Of a stretch of DNA of 64,000 nt, positions 37,009 through 48,640 are shown piece after piece. This DNA comes from Delphinapterus leucas. Lineage: Eukaryota; Chordata; Mammalia; Artiodactyla; Monodontidae. A program made the translations under genes and the position numbers. The first letter of the stretch is position 1; each line of letters starts with the position of its first letter. The notes beneath the pieces are model-generated. The model ran no database searches. It saw nothing but the letters and a program-made list of their open reading frames with translations, and was not told the DNA's origin. Location: NCBI RefSeq assembly GCF_002288925.2, contig NW_022098045.1, positions 4,211,943-4,275,942 of the forward strand, written 5' to 3'.

Positions 37009-37095
37009 GTGCATATGTGAAGAACCTTAAACAGGACCTGGCATATAGCAAGTACTTATTATGCTAAGCACTATTCCTGTGCTCAGTAAATGATA
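36850..37095 (+). mobile_element. MIR SINE split by a microsatellite
   Basis: The MIR core 'ttttctcaactataaaatag' and 'gaggattaaatgagt' is followed, after a GT/AT-rich repeat at 36946-37020, by the MIR 3' end 'ggacctggcatatagcaagt'. The repeat expanded inside the MIR. Confidence 0.75.
36946..37020. repeat. (GT)n(AT)n(GTAT)n microsatellite
   Basis: A compound repeat of GTGTGT, ATATAT and GTATGT units inside the MIR. Confidence 0.9.
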
Positions 37096-37242
37096 GCTGC
37101 TCTTACAATCATCTGTGAGTTTCAAGGACAGTAAGATTTTCTGATATCCAATGGTCTAGGTACCAAGAAGCCCTCACGCACATTCCTCCTTCATAGCTCT
37201 CTTCCACAGCTCCTTTACCCTCTACCAACTCTTTTGTTTAAC

Positions 37243-37315
37243 CTTTTTTTTTAATTGAAGTATAGTTAATTTACAATGTTGTGTTAGTTTCAGGTATACA
37301 GCAAAGTGATTCAGT

Positions 37316-37355
<40 letters not shown>

Positions 37356-37462
37356 TACACACACGCACACACATACATATATATTCTTTTTTCAGATTCT
37401 CTTCCATTATAGGTTATTACAAGATATTGAATATAGTTCTCTGTGCTGTATCGTAGGTCCTT
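37243..37462 (-). mobile_element. L1 3'UTR fragment, antisense, with microsatellite
   Basis: 'ttacaatgttgtgttagttt', 'agcaaagtgattcagttata' and 'gatattgaatatagttctct' are the reverse complement of a cetartiodactyl-type L1 3'UTR. A compound repeat has expanded in its middle. Confidence 0.75.
37315..37386. repeat. (AT)n(AC)n microsatellite
   Basis: About 24 bp of AT repeats followed by AC repeats with occasional AT and GC units, inside the L1 3'UTR fragment. Confidence 0.9.
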
Positions 37463-38509
37463 GTTCACCCTCTGCCAGCTGTTAAGGACCCTGCCGGTGC
37501 TAAGGTGGGAGCTCTCATAAGTGGCTGAAGAAGAACATTTCCAGGGTCCCAGGGACTTGCCACTCCTTAGCCTTGGCACCTGCTCCGTCCTTTTTTCCCT
37601 GGCCGGCCTGCCCCCACTTCCACTCTTTCTCAGGGGACCCCTCTCCCCAGGCCCAGTGTGGGTGGGAAGTGCTCTCTGGCTGTCCTTCTCAGCACAAGGC
37701 TTTTGTTTTCTAAATAAGCTTTATAGCTAATCACTGCAGGGGAACGGCCTGGAAACTAGCTGTAGGGAAATCCATAAGAAAGTACGAAGGTGACTTAATT
37801 TGGCTCTAGTCTATAATCTTGACTTCTGTTGAAATGGTAAACTAGCATCCCCTTCAGGCTCTGCCTCTGTGCTTTTACTTTTGAGAATACAACAGATTTT
37901 CTTTAGCCTTTGGCGTCTTGTTTTCTTTGGGTGGGCCTTTACCTCCTGCTGCCCAGGCAGGTGTAGGTGTTCTGTTTCCTCAGGTGTGCCATTTGCATCT
38001 TTGAGGAGCTGCAGGTGGGGACCTCAGGCAGTTAAATGTACCTTCCCCTCCCTGGGGATTATCCCCTCTGGGCATTTCCTCCCTAAATTGGGCGATGAGT
38101 TTAGGTGATCTCTGGGCAGGGCAAGAGGTAAAAAATAGACAAATAAAAAACAAAATTTCATATAAAAATTACAGAGGGCATTTTGTCTAAGATCCAATAT
38201 ATATTTATCAAGAGAAGTCATTTATTCTGAACAGACAAGAGGCATTGCCATAAAATGAAATTATATTTAGGTTAAAATTATCTTGTAATCCAACTTGTAA
38301 TCCATAATAAGAAAATGAAATGACCTTAAAAACATTTTATGAGTCAAATCAATAGCGAAAGAGGGGAGGGAATTACGAACGAAAGGTAAGTTATTAGGCC
38401 AGCTGCCAAAGATGTTAGTTAAAGGCACCCCTTGCCTTCTGTCTTCCTCCTGCCCCCTCCTTTGTTCTTGCTGGAGCCTGTGTGATATTTTTAAGAAAAC
38501 CACATGTGG

Positions 38510-38775
38510 TTTCTCTCTTGGCTAACATACCTCAGTACTTCCCCATTGCCTTCAGGATAAAATTCAAAACGTTTGATTTATGTAAGTCCCTCAGGCTTCA
38601 AATTTGCCTTGCCCCAACTTCCTAAACTCCAGCTTCACTAAACAGCTTCAGTTCCTAACTGTTCTTACCTCCAGAAGTTTGCCCCGGCTTACCCTCCACC
38701 TAGACCACTTCCCATCCACAAAGTTGGCTTCTACTCATCTTCCCATTTCAGTTCCCGGCCCCCCAGAATCTGGTG
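38510..38775 (+). mobile_element. L2 LINE fragment
   Basis: 'cttccccattgccttcagga' followed by 'taaaattcaaaacgtttgat' and a C/T-rich body matches late L2. Confidence 0.65.
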
Positions 38776-39899
38776 CTCGCATCTGCCTCTCCTATAGATT
38801 TTACCCCACTGTGTTAAACTTCCCTGCTGGCTAATCTGTATGTCCAGTTCAGCAGACCTCAGTCTACAGGAGGCCCTGTTTTTTCTGTTTCACAGGCCTC
38901 CATCCAGGCTAGTGTTTGGCTTTTGTAGACACTTAGTAAATAGTTGTTGAATGAAGGGATGGCCGGGGAGGAAGTTGCATAACTGGTAAGTGCTGTGGAT
39001 GGGAGGACTGACAGGTGTAGTCTTGTGGGCTGGGAGCTGGGGGCTGCACCCTCGTACTGTGTCAGGTCTCCAAGTGCCTGGTCCTCACAACTAGACCGTA
39101 AATTTCTTGAAACCCTGTAAGACTGGCTTCTGCTAACCGGACCTTGCACCGACCTTAAGTTTGTTCATTTGTTAATGTGTAGGAAGATATGTTAACAGGA
39201 GGAAAGACTCCTCTTCAGCACTTTTTGTGCCCACAGGAAGTTACAAGGAAGCCAGATTACAATCAGAAGGTTGCTTGTGGGAGCCTCTTTCCTTCCTTCC
39301 TTCTGTAAACAGCATTTACTTAGTAAGTGCCTACTGTGTTGGAACAAAAGCATGTGGGTGATTTTAAGGACTGCCCTTCACCTAAGGAAGTTAGGAGACT
39401 GTTCTTCCTGCTATGCAGGCATTACTGTGCCAGTATAGTGGCCCTAGCCCTGGATGCTGCAGGAATCACCCCTTGGGGTGGGCCCTGGGTGCCTGTCTTT
39501 TATCCTTCCAAGGCTGACCAACTGACCTTCTCACTGATGCCTTCTGTTTATACATTCAGGCTGGTTATGTCCAGATTTACCTCATGGAAACACTTAGAAG
39601 TCTCTTCCGGGCCATTGACATACCTCTGCTGTGTCCGATGCCAGTCTTATTTCCAAATTCCAGGGTAGGCCTGGTGGGCAGGGGTGTCCAGGGCAGTAAT
39701 CACCTTGCTTGTAGCTTCCAAATATACTTCTGCTGATGTAACCATAAATAATGCTTATTCTTATAGCAGGGCCCATGTGGAGATTTAAAATTCAGTATTT
39801 GCAATGAAATATTGGACATACTCGATCATCAGGTTGTCAGGGAGAAAGAATTGCTATACAGTCTTAGGTTCAGTTGTTGGAGGCCTTTGAATTAAACTG

Positions 39900-40375
39900 A
39901 CAAAGAACAGATATGCAAGAGAAAAGACAGAATTTAATCACGTGTTTTTATTAATGTGTGTTCAGGAGTTCATAGAAAATGTGACTCACAGGGGTAGTTA
40001 GGATTGGGGGCTTATACCCCATCTTAATGGAGGAAAGGGGAGGGGAGGAGGGCATTTACAGGAAAACAAAAGACTTCTTAATAAGGGAAGGGGAGGGTGA
40101 GAAAGGGCATGTATGAGAAAACAAGTTTTTGTAAAGGTAAATGGGCCCTGAGGAGTATCATGGGAGATATGATAGTTTTTGTGACAATGTTTGTTTAGTC
40201 GTGCTGTGGTGACTTCTCAAGATCTCTGGTGATAAGAATGTTCCTTGGTTGGTTTCTGACAATTGGGTGCTTTGAGTTATTTTGGGAGGCTCTGCTTTCA
40301 GGCAGATAAGAGATTTCAGGAACTCAAAAGCCTTCTGCTCAAAATAATTTTTATGCCACGGTGACATATTCTGGA
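39900..40375 (-). repeat. LTR-like ancient repeat, unclassified
   Basis: A G-rich middle flanked by 'aagagaaaagacagaattta' and 'tgacatattctggacccctt' gives the impression of an antisense old LTR. I cannot name the family. Confidence 0.3.
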
Positions 40376-41299
40376 CCCCTTCACAGTGCTTTTACTCTAG
40401 AGTATTTCAATGGGTAGGAGAGAATTGGATGAAATTGTTCTCCCAAATTATATCAGTATTTGTATTTGAGCCCAGAAACCTTCAAACAGGGTCTAGAATA
40501 TAAAACAAATAAAAACAAACATAGTGACTAGGGTATTATTTACTGGATCCAGATGACACTGTTGTTTCAAGTGTAAAATATTGCTTACTCAACAAGATTC
40601 CTTTTAGCAAATTAAGGGGGATAAGAAAACAATTTTATTCAAACCAAATGTTTAAAATTATTAGGCCAATTTTATTTAATCTTTTCCCAGTTTTAAGGGT
40701 GGCATTAATAAACTCTAATAGTATATTTTCTGCACCCTTCTCTCTTTCTCTGACAATAAAAAATAATCTCATTCATTCAAGAAATATTTATCTTACTAGC
40801 ACTGTTCTATTTGCTGGGAGTTTTATTTTTTACTCATTTTGTGATGTGCCAAAGATGGACACGGAAACTAAATACAGGATCAAAAAGACCAAGAGCTTGC
40901 TACCCCCAGGGAGATGAAGTGAATGAAAACTTTGAGGAAGTGGCCACCAAAAGAGAAAGGAAAAAAACAGAGGTGTATGCCCAGCAGTCTTAACTCCTGA
41001 AAGGTTAGAACTGGTAAATTATGGCTAAAGCTGGAGAAAAGGTTCAGTACCTACAAAATAATGTAGCAGAACTTATCTTTTGGAGAAATAGGACACAGAA
41101 GAATAAATATCCTTGATATCTGTTGCGTTCACAGAATGACCTCATCTCTTTGGAACCTAGAAATCGAAAGAGTAATGAGGCTTTCTAGAATAGTGATGCC
41201 AGGTTAGAGAAGTTTGACCTGAGCTAGACAGGGCTGAATTAGAGAATATAAATAGGGTTGAGGAGATAAGCTGTTGTACAAATAGTATGCTTTCTGATC

Positions 41300-41420
41300 A
41301 GCTGTATTTAACATATCATATGGTTTCTAAACATTTCCTCATTTAGTTCTTACAACAGTCCCATAAAGTACTAGTATTATTTCGATTTTACAGAAGAGGA
41401 AACAAATTATGTAACTATTC
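41300..41420 (+). mobile_element. MIR fragment
   Basis: 'cctcatttagttcttacaac' then 'gattttacagaagaggaaac' follows MIR. Confidence 0.65.
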
Positions 41421-41498
41421 TTTTACTGTTGAACATTATTTCCTGTTTTTTTCCATGCTCAATTAAACATTTATATCATATATCCTTAAGTGCTCCTG

Positions 41499-41714
41499 TT
41501 TTTTTTGTTTGTTTGTTTGTTTTCGGTACACGGGCCTCTCACTGTTGTGGCCTCTCCCGTTGCAGAGCACAGGCTCAGGACGCGCACGCTCAGCGGCCAT
41601 GGCTCACAGGCCCAGCCACTCCGCGGCATCTGGGATCTTCCTGTACCGGGGCACGAACCTGTGTCCCCTGCATCAGCAGGCGGACTCTCAACCACTGCGC
41701 CACCAGGGAAGCCC
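41499..41714 (-). mobile_element. CHR-2 SINE, short form, at the L1 5' junction
   Basis: Reverse GC-rich copy with a (GTTT)n tail complement. Its head abuts the first recognisable base of a truncated L1. No duplication was found around it, which is unusual for this window. Confidence 0.9.
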
Positions 41715-43815
41715 TCATTGGTGAAAATCGGAAAGCATTTCCTCTAACATCAGGAAAAAGACAAGGATGTCTACTCTCACCACTATTATTCAACATAGTT
41801 CAAAGCCTTAGCCACGGCAATCAGAGAAGAAAAAGAAACAAAAGGAATACAAATTGGGAAAGAAGTAAAACTGTCACTGTTTGCAGATGACATGATACTA
41901 TACATAGAGAATCCTCAAAATGCCACCAGAAAATTACTAGAGCTAATCAATGAATTTGGTAAATTTGCAGGATACAAAATTAGTGCACAGAAATCTCTTG
42001 CATTCCTATACACTAATGATGAAAAATCTGAAAGAGAAATTAGGAAACACTACCATTTACCACTGCAACAAAAAGAATAAAATACCTAGGAATAAACCTA
42101 CCTAGGGAGACAAAAGACCTGTATGCAGAAAACTGTAAGACACTGATGAAAGAAATTAAAGATGATACCAAGAGATACACCATATTCTTGGATTGGAAGA
42201 ATCAATATTGTGAAAATGACTATACTACCCAAAGCAATCTACAGATTCAATGCAATCCCTATCAAATTACCAATGGCATTTTTTACGGAACTAGAACAAA
42301 ATATCTTAAGATTTGTATGGAGACACAAAAGACTTCGAATGGCCAAAGCAGTCTTGAGGGAAAAAAATGGAGCTGGAGGAATCAGGCTCCCTGACTTCAG
42401 ACTATACTACAAAGCTACAGTAATCAAGACAATATGGTACTGGCACAAAAACAGAAATATAGATAAATGGAACAGGATAGAAAGCCCAGAGATAAACCCA
42501 TGCACCTATGGTCAACTAATCTATGACAAAGGAGGCAAGGATATACAATGGAGAAAAGACAGCCTCTTCAATAAGTGGTTCTGGGAAAACTGGACAGCTA
42601 CATTTAAAAGAATGAAATTAGAACACTCCCTAACACCATACACAAAAATAAACTCAAATTGGATTCGAGACCTAAGTGTAAGACTGGACACTATAAAACT
42701 CTTAGAGAAAAACATAGGAAGAACAGTCTTTGACATAAATCACAGCAAGATCTTTTTTGATCCACCTCCTAGCGTAATGGAAATAAAAACAAAAATAAAC
42801 AAATGGGACCTAAGGAAACTTCAAAGCTTTTGCACAGCAAACGAAACTGTAAACAAGACGAAAAGACAACCCTCAGAATGGGAGAAAATATTTGCAAACG
42901 AATCAACAGACAAAGGATTAATCTCCAAAATATATAAACAGCTCATGGAGCTCAATATTAAAGAAACAAACAACTCTATCCAAAAATGGGCAGAAGACCT
43001 AAATAGACCTTCTCCAAAGAAGACATACCGATGGCCAAGAAGCACATGAAAAGCTGCTCAGCATCACTAATTATTAGAGAAATGCAAATCAAAACTACAA
43101 TGACGTATCACACCAGTTAGAATGGGCATCATCAGAAAATCTGTAAACAATAAATGCTGAAGAGGGTGTGGAGGAAAGGGAACCCTCTTGCACTGTTGGT
43201 GGGAATGTAAATTGATACAGCCACTATGGAGAGCAGTATGGTGGTTCCTTAAAAAACTAAAAATAAAATTACCATGTGATCCAGCAATCCCACTACTGGG
43301 CATATACTCAGAGAACCATAATTCAAAAAGACACATGCACCCCAATGTTCACTGCAGCACTGTTTACAATAGCCAGGTCATGGAAGCAACCTAAATGCCC
43401 GTTCGCAGATGAATGGATAAAGAAGTTGTGATTCATATATACAGTGGAATATTACTCAGCCATAAAAAGGAACGAAATTGGGTCATTTGTTGAGACATGG
43501 ATGGATCTAGAGACTGTCATACAGAGTGAAGTAAGTCAGAAAGAGAAAAACAAATATCGTCTATTAACGCATGTATGTGGAACCTAGAAAAATGGTACAG
43601 ATGAACCGGTTTGCAGGGCAGATGTTGAGACACAGGTGTGGAGAACAAACGTATGGACACCAAGGGGGGAAAGCCGCGGGGGGGGGATGGTGATGGTGAT
43701 GGTGGTGTGCTGAATTGGGCAATTGCGATTGACATGTATACACTGATGTGTATAAAATTGTTGAGTAATAAGAGCCTGCTGTATAAAAAAATAAAATTAA
43801 AAAATTAAAAAAAAA
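41715..43815 (+). mobile_element. 5'-truncated L1 with RT remnant of ORF2
   Basis: About 2.1 kb of L1. It starts in the reverse transcriptase with GKRQGCLLSPLLFN (41754 on) and the catalytic-type FADDM motif near 41880. After frame breaks, it runs on as a 295-codon open stretch (42162-43049) covering the C-terminal part of ORF2. The 3'UTR holds a G-rich tract and the element ends in an A-rich tail near 43815. At least two frameshifts inactivate it. Confidence 0.92.
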
Positions 43816-44219
43816 TGATGTACAAGACCCAAGTAGAAGAAATTATACTCATACTCAGGAAAACTGTTTTTGGCTTGAGAAATTCTTTTAAGCTGAGAGT
43901 TCTGAGATTTATCTCTTCTCAGGAGATATTTATGTAGTTTTTTTCATGGTAAAAAAAAAATTGTAGAAAAACTATCAACCAGTTATTTAATAAAGCGAAA
44001 ACTTTATTATTTTCGTTTTGGAAAGTCAATATAATTACTATGAAGTAAATACAATTTAAGGTAGGAATAATTTCAAAATGTGAGTAGGTAGAATGAATGA
44101 ATTAAATCAAAATGTAAAGCTAAGCTCGGTTGACATACTGCATTTGCAGTATGAAGAAATTCAAATCAGCATAGTAAAGACTTCTAGAAATCCTGCAGTG
44201 CAGAAACATATTTAATTTT

Positions 44220-44496
44220 TTTTAAAAATAAATTTATTTATTTATTTTTGGCTGCGATGGGTCTTCGTCGGTGCGTGCTGGCTTGTGGGGGCTACTCTTC
44301 GCTGCAGTGCGCGGGCTTCTCATTGCAGTGGCTTCTCTTGTGGCGGAGCATGGGCTCTAGGTGCGCGGGCTTCAGTAGTTGTGGCACACGAGCTTAGTTG
44401 CTCGGCGGCATGTGGGATCTTCCCGGACCAGGGCTCGAACCTTCGTCCCCTGCATTGGCAGGTGGATTCTTAACCACTGCGCCACCAGGGAAGCCC
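44220..44496 (-). mobile_element. CHR-2 SINE, long form
   Basis: Reverse copy. The duplication AACATATTTAATTTT is perfect at 44205-44219 and 44497-44511. Confidence 0.93.
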
Positions 44497-44769
44497 AACA
44501 TATTTAATTTTGTATAACCTTGTGTTTCCCACTGGTTCTGTGATCATAGGAAGTCTGTTGATATCTTCTAGGACACTGGAAGTCTATAGAACATAATTTG
44601 GAAAACACTATATGTATTTAAGCCATTAATTTCAATACATAGGATGCAAAAGTTTGTGCTATGCCAAACTCATATTTATAGAATCTTACCAAGAACTGTC
44701 ATTAAGGAATAAATAATAATAAAATTGTAACAAACTGTTAGAGCTGTAAAGGACCTGAGTATAGTGGTT

Positions 44770-45235
44770 TTAAAAACCGTTCTTTATCAGATGTTTTCCA
44801 AGTATTTTCATCTATTCTGTGGCTTGTCTTTTCATTCTCTTAACACTGTCTTTTGAAGAACAGGAGTGATGAAGTCCAAACTACCATGTTTTTCTTTTAT
44901 CAATTATACTCTTAGTATGTGTCTGAGAAAACTTTGCCTACTTTAAAGTCACGAGGATTTTCTCTAGTTTTAAGTTTCCAAATTATTTTTTAATGCAATT
45001 TTACATACACATACAGTTTGGTACTTTTACTACAGTGGACTCACAATTTACATATAGTTTTACCACTTGCTCTTTTTTCCCCACTATTTATTAAATCACA
45101 GTATTTTCATGTCAGTAGAGTTAATTTTTTTGAGTAGCTGCATAGTATTCAACTGAAGAATGTACCACAATTTATTTAGTTTTTCTTCTCTTGATGGACA
45201 GTTGTTTCCAGTTTTTTCCTATTGTAAATAATGCT
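44770..45235 (-). mobile_element. old L1 fragments, antisense
   Basis: 'tcttttcattctcttaacac' and 'tgtcttttgaagaacaggag', then 'gctgcatagtattcaactga' and 'ctattgtaaataatgctcc', recall antisense L1 ORF2/3' sequence from two pieces. Confidence 0.6.
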
Positions 45236-45795
45236 CCAAGGTTTATTTTAAAGTTCAGTTCAAGTTTTAATTCCTGCAAATTTATTAAAAGCTTGGAACA
45301 TTTCACCCTTCTAAATTTTGAGGCACACTTTAAATTTTTGATAAACAGTTCTGACTTTTCTTGTTCAAATATATAGTGGAAACGTTAGGGTGAAGTTATG
45401 ATGTAAACAATCGTTATTTTAATTTTTTTTTATTAACTTCCCATCATATACCGTAACCCTAATGGATTATGCAACCCTCTTGGTTCAAACAGCTGTAATA
45501 GATATGTTTAGAAAGCTCTGGTTCTACTAATTTCTCCTAATTCCTCAATTTATATGACTTACTTTATTTGACTTCTCTTCCACCACTTCCATTTCTCAAG
45601 TCTCTGTGAAAAATCTATTTGATCTCTGTAACAAGATTATAATACTACCTAGTTATTTCGATTTGTGAAAAGACTATTTCCATGACATCCCATTTATTGA
45701 TTTTTTTTTCCAAATGTATAAATTTGGGGGAAAATTTCATGTTTCTTTTTTGTTCTTTTTATTCTATTAATGCTATTTCATTATTTTCCTGACAG

Positions 45796-45882
45796 ATTCA
45801 AAAGCTTTGTGATAGAGTAGCTTCATCTACTTTACTGGATGATCGAAGAAATGCTGTGCGTGCTCTCAAATCATTATCTAAG
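45796..45882 (+). CDS. USO1: USO1 (p115) exon 2
   Basis: This is 87 nt, 29 codons in phase 0, reading IQKLCDRVASSTLLDDRRN and ending ALKSLSK. That is the start of the armadillo-like globular head of p115, residues 23-51. The acceptor is a pyrimidine-rich tract ending TTTTCCTGACAG, and the donor is AAG|GTCTGT. The reading frame continues directly from exon 1 (Thr|Ile) and into exon 3. No stop, frameshift or substitution is visible against the family sequence I recall, so this looks like the functional locus and not a retrocopy, because introns are retained. Exon 1 is 25.8 kb upstream but on the opposite strand. Confidence 0.95.
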
Positions 45883-45959
45883 GTCTGTAACACTTTATCA
45901 GTTATTAGGTTTATTAAGTTGGATATTAGTTACTTAAATAACATTTTTCTTTTGTGCAG
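45883..45959 (+). other. USO1: USO1 intron 2 (77 bp)
   Basis: A very short GT-AG intron between exons 2 and 3. It begins GTCTGTAAC and ends with a T-rich tract and GTGCAG. No repeat fits inside it. Confidence 0.93.
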
Positions 45960-46024
45960 AAATATCGCTTGGAAGTGGGTATTCAAGCTATGGAACATCT
46001 TATCCATGTTTTACAAACAGATCG
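45960..46024 (+). CDS. USO1: USO1 (p115) exon 3
   Basis: This is 65 nt: 21 codons (KYRLEVGIQAMEHLIHVLQ, then T and D) plus two bases of an Arg codon that exon 4 completes. It encodes helices of the armadillo-like head, residues 52-73. The acceptor is TTTCTTTTGTGCAG and the donor is CG|GTATGT. It is separated from exon 2 by an intron of only 77 bp (45883-45959), close to the lower size limit for mammalian introns. Translation is fully consistent with mammalian p115. Confidence 0.95.
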
Positions 46025-46929
46025 GTATGTCTCTACTTAATGATTTTTCTCCCTAATTTTTCTTGAAATTTTAATTAATTTGTTTTAGAGTCACTATTCC
46101 AGAAATGATTGACATGTTAAGGCTATTAAGTTTTTACTTTCAGTTGTCATTTCAATAAACAGTTATTGGATACTAGGTGCAAACCACTGTGCTAATTAAG
46201 CATTAGGACAGACATAATCTCAACCTTCAGGGGTTGAAAGTTTTCCATTATATAAAAATATAATGAAGTTACTGCTAATTAAAGGCTTAAAATTTGGAGT
46301 TTGAATTGACCAAATGAATGTGTTGATTTTCATTCAGATATACTATAATGTACTGTTCTGTAATATAATATGAATATTATGGTATATCAATTATCCAGAC
46401 TTTGTTTTTGGGGGGAGAGAAATAAACTGTACTAATAGAATGATGTCTTAAGGGAAAAATCACTCAGCGTAGTTTTTGCTCTTTCAATTTCTCTTTAAGA
46501 GAGTATCTGCCTCTTTGGTTCTAATTAACAACTATACATGAATAACTTTCAAATCTTACCCCTAGTTAATAAATATATCCTAAAGCTTTAGCTGTTCAAC
46601 AGACTTCTCTACCATATCAAGAGCTCTCCGAGGTATCTTAAATTATAAATGTTCAAAAGTTAATTTGTCTCTAGTTGTCCTACTCCTATTCCACACATCC
46701 CCCCTACCCACCCAATCCACTTCAACTGCCTCTTGACCCAAGTTCATCCCAGTTAGCACCTTTCCATTAAAACAGGAAACTGGAGGATTTGTGCTGAACT
46801 TATCCCTCTCCTTTACGCATTATGCCCATCCAGACAAAAAAGAAGCTGGAATCCGTGAATTTTCTTGATTTCCATTGTTGGTCTTAGTTCTGGCTCTCAA
46901 TATTAATCACTTAAGTCATTTTCATAGCC

Positions 46930-47455
46930 GCTGTATTAGTTATCTATTGCTGCATAACATATTACCTCAAAACTTACTGGCTCAAAATAACAAATATTAA
47001 TGTCACAGTTTCTGTGGATCAGGAATGCAGAAGTGGCTTAGCTAGGTGGTCTGGCTCAGGGTCTCTCATGAGGTTGCATGCAAGATGTCAGCCAGGAGTA
47101 CAGTCATCTGAAGGCCTGACTGGGGCTGGAGTATCTGATTCCAGGATGGCTCACTAACACTGCTGTTGGCAAGAGGCCTCAGTACCTCACCTTGTTGCTC
47201 TCTCTGTAGGGCTGCTTGAGCATCCTCATGATATGGGAACTGGCTTCTCCCAGAGCAGGTGATCCTAGAGAGAGAACAAAGCCACAATGCCTTGTAGGAC
47301 TTAGTCTCAGAAGTCACATATCATCAATCCCATCACATTTTATTTTATTAGAAGCAAGTAAATAAATACAGCCTACACTTAAAAAGAGGAGAATTAGGGT
47401 CCACCTTTTGAAAGGAGCTGTATCAAAGAGGGGTTTTTGACATATTTTAAAACCA
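46930..47455 (-). mobile_element. MLT1-like MaLR LTR, antisense
   Basis: 'ttagttatctattgctgcat', 'ggctcagggtctctcatgag', 'gggctgcttgagcatcctca' and 'tagtctcagaagtcacatat' follow a MaLR LTR in antisense. A SINE lies at its right edge. Confidence 0.65.
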
Positions 47456-47460
47456 CCACG

Positions 47461-47755
47461 GGCTTCCCTGGTGGCACAGTGGTTAAGAATCCGCCTGCCA
47501 GTGCAGGGGACACGGGTTCAAGCCCTGGTCTGGGAAGATCCCACATGCCGCGGAGCAACTGGGCCCGTGAGGCACAACTACTGAGCCTGCGCGTCTGGTG
47601 CCTGTGCTCCGCAACAAGAGAGGCCACGATAGTGAGAGGCCCGTGCACCGCGATGAAAAGTGGCCCCTGCTTCCAGCGACTAGAGCAATCCATTGCACAG
47701 AAACGAAGACCCAACACAGCCAAAAATAAATAAATTAATTAATTTTAAAAAAAAA
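47461..47755 (+). mobile_element. CHR-2 SINE, intermediate form
   Basis: Forward copy combining the short-subtype middle ('gaggccacgatagtgagagg') with the long-subtype tail ('cgaagacccaacacagcc'). A duplication near AAACCACCAC flanks it. It is in the sense direction relative to USO1 exons 2-4. Confidence 0.92.
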
Positions 47756-48159
47756 ACAAACACCACCACCTCAAACTGTATTCTTTGCCTCTGATCTCTT
47801 TGTCCTTCCATTCATTTCAAGAATTTCATTTCATTTACATTTCTGTCTGAAATGTAAATCTTCTGTCACTCACCTATTTAATGTATTTCACAGCTCCGTG
47901 CAGTGTGAAGTCCAAGTTCCTCGAACAAAGCAAAGCATATAAGCTTTTTAAAGATCAAGATGCTGCTTGTCTAACCTCATAACCCCTTTTTTAATTATAT
48001 TTCAGCAATGCCCAGCTGCTTGTTCATACCAATTAGAACCTTTTCTATCCTCCTCAGTGTGACCCACATTGGCTACCTTTCATATCCAACTAATTCTAAT
48101 GTGTTTGAATAAATCCACTGGATATGTCAGGACTGTCTGTTTTATTAACACCAGAGTGG

Positions 48160-48640
48160 GCAACTGCAGTAGGCAGAGTAATGGTTCCCCCAAAGATATT
48201 TATATTCTATCAGCACAACCTATGAATGTTACCTTAGATGGCAAAGGGACTTTGAAGATATGATTAGGTTATGGATTTTGAGATAGGGGAGATTATGTTG
48301 GGTTATCCAAGTGGGCCCAGTATAATCCTGAGGCTTCTTAAAACTAGAAGAGGAATGCAGAAGAGGAGGTCAGAATGAGGTGATATGAGAAGATCTCAAC
48401 CTGTCTTTGCTGGCTTTAAAGATGAAAGGAGGCCTCTAGAACTGGAAAAGGCAAGGAAAATGGATTCTCCCCTTAAAGCCATCAGAAAGGAAGGCAGCCC
48501 TGCTGAGACCTTGATTTTAGTCCAGTGAGACCCATTTCAGACCTCTGACTTCCAGAACAGTAAGGTACTATATTTGTATTATATAAGCCACTAAGTTTGT
48601 GGTAATTTATTACAGCATCAGTAGAAAACTAATAAAATAA
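48160..48640 (+). mobile_element. MLT1-like MaLR LTR
   Basis: 'gcagtaggcagagtaatggt', 'ccttagatggcaaagggact', 'ggcctctagaactggaaaag', 'agtccagtgagacccatttc' and the end 'agcatcagtagaaaactaat' span almost a whole LTR. Confidence 0.8.

Larger units (their letters stand above)
20600..45795. other. non-coding region between the two USO1 pieces
   Basis: No coding exon of USO1 or of another gene was recognised. Unique stretches with nothing to report are 20600-21379, 22200-23174, 23273-23869, 24756-25089, 25416-26400, 26590-28684, 30391-31048, 31188-31689, 32190-32787, 33094-33886 apart from the microsatellite, 34336-34825, 35166-36176, 37463-38509, 38776-39899, 40376-41299, 43816-44204 and 45236-45795. 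If exon 1 was inverted, part is flipped upstream DNA and the rest is true intron 1. The junction cannot be placed from sequence alone. Confidence 0.6.

Noticed and set aside
42162..43049. 295-codon open frame as a gene
   Set aside because: It is the C-terminal part of L1 ORF2 in a 5'-truncated, frameshifted element, not a host gene.
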